Positions 43,790 through 43,837 of a DNA stretch of 43,837 nt are shown piece after piece; the first letter of the stretch is position 1, and each line of letters opens with the position of its first letter. The position numbers were made by a program, and so were the translations under genes. The notes under the pieces were generated by a model. That model was given only the letters and a program-made list of their open reading frames with translations. It did not search any database and was not told the origin of the DNA. The DNA comes from Acidipropionibacterium timonense (GTDB taxonomy: Bacteria; Actinomycetota; Actinomycetes; Propionibacteriales; Propionibacteriaceae). The DNA lies in the NCBI RefSeq assembly GCF_900605005.1, contig NZ_LR027558.1, positions 663,145-706,981 of the forward strand, given 5' to 3'.

Positions 43790-43837
43790 ATGGCCGACCC
43801 GTCCACCTACCGACCCGCCCCCGGCACCATCCCCACC
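43790..43837 (+). CDS. uvrC: Excinuclease ABC subunit UvrC, N-terminus only (cut by window)
   Basis: Sixteen codons reach the right edge: MADPSTYRPAPGTIPT. This is the characteristic start of actinobacterial UvrC, which reads PxTYRPAPGxIP and then enters the GIY-YIG nuclease domain. The place beside uvrA supports the call. UvrC makes both incisions after UvrA and UvrB have located damage. Confidence 0.85.
   Translation, partial: MADPSTYRPAPGTIPT

Noticed and set aside
1-43837. CRISPR array, prophage, toxin-antitoxin pair or biosynthetic gene cluster
   Set aside because: No regularly spaced repeats, phage structural genes, paired small genes or modular synthases were found. Apart from the insertion sequence the window looks like core chromosome.

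Overview
This window is ordinary chromosomal DNA from a high-GC actinobacterium. The gene order runs division and cell-wall (dcw) cluster, then sepF, a YggT-family gene and divIVA, then lspA and an rluD-type gene, then pyk, an ANTAR regulator, polA, rpsA, coaE, uvrB, uvrA and uvrC. That is the core actinobacterial order, also known from Mycobacterium. A DAP-type MurE, an FAD/Fe-S D-lactate-type dehydrogenase under a GntR-like operator, a class F-like sortase and a mycothiol-type DinB protein make Propionibacteriaceae or a close relative the best guess. That family assignment is inference.

Bases 1-16480 are the dcw region, all on the + strand: ftsI (5' end cut by the window), murE, murF, mraY, murD, ftsW, murG, murC, ftsQ, ftsZ, pgeF, sepF, a YggT-family gene and divIVA. 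The mur genes make UDP-MurNAc-pentapeptide and lipid II. FtsW and FtsI polymerise and crosslink at the septum, FtsQ and SepF tie the divisome to FtsZ, and DivIVA directs polar growth. Most junctions from ftsI to ftsQ are 1-4 base start/stop overlaps. ftsZ and divIVA have promoters of their own, and a strong hairpin closes the region.

Bases 16550-24460 hold a DksA/TraR zinc-finger gene, lspA, an rluD-type gene, pyk, tRNA-Leu(CAA) on the minus strand, a PdtaR-like response regulator, a hotdog thioesterase (minus) and polA. Bases 24461-29744 are the accessory part: the dehydrogenase and sortase genes on the minus strand, an insertion sequence, and the rpsA promoter just beyond it.

Bases 29745-35844 carry rpsA, a DUF1648-like membrane gene, coaE, uvrB and terC. 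The terC gene is preceded by a yybP-ykoY (manganese) riboswitch. Bases 35845-39575 carry a GNAT gene bracketed by two 74-base palindromic elements, a membrane gene divergent from a tetR gene with two operators between them, a metallo-beta-lactamase fold hydrolase and a DinB/maleylpyruvate isomerase-like gene. The window ends with uvrA, a Tat/lipoprotein Rieske protein, a histidine phosphatase and the first 16 codons of uvrC.

A recurring feature is a TANNNT -10 box only 6-8 bases before a start codon with no ribosome binding site. It is seen at nine genes, including pyk, polA, uvrB, uvrA and uvrC, and implies leaderless mRNAs. The least explained items are the pair of 74-base palindromic elements, the shared TGGTYTGACCA operators, and the doubled repeat units at the ends of the insertion sequence.
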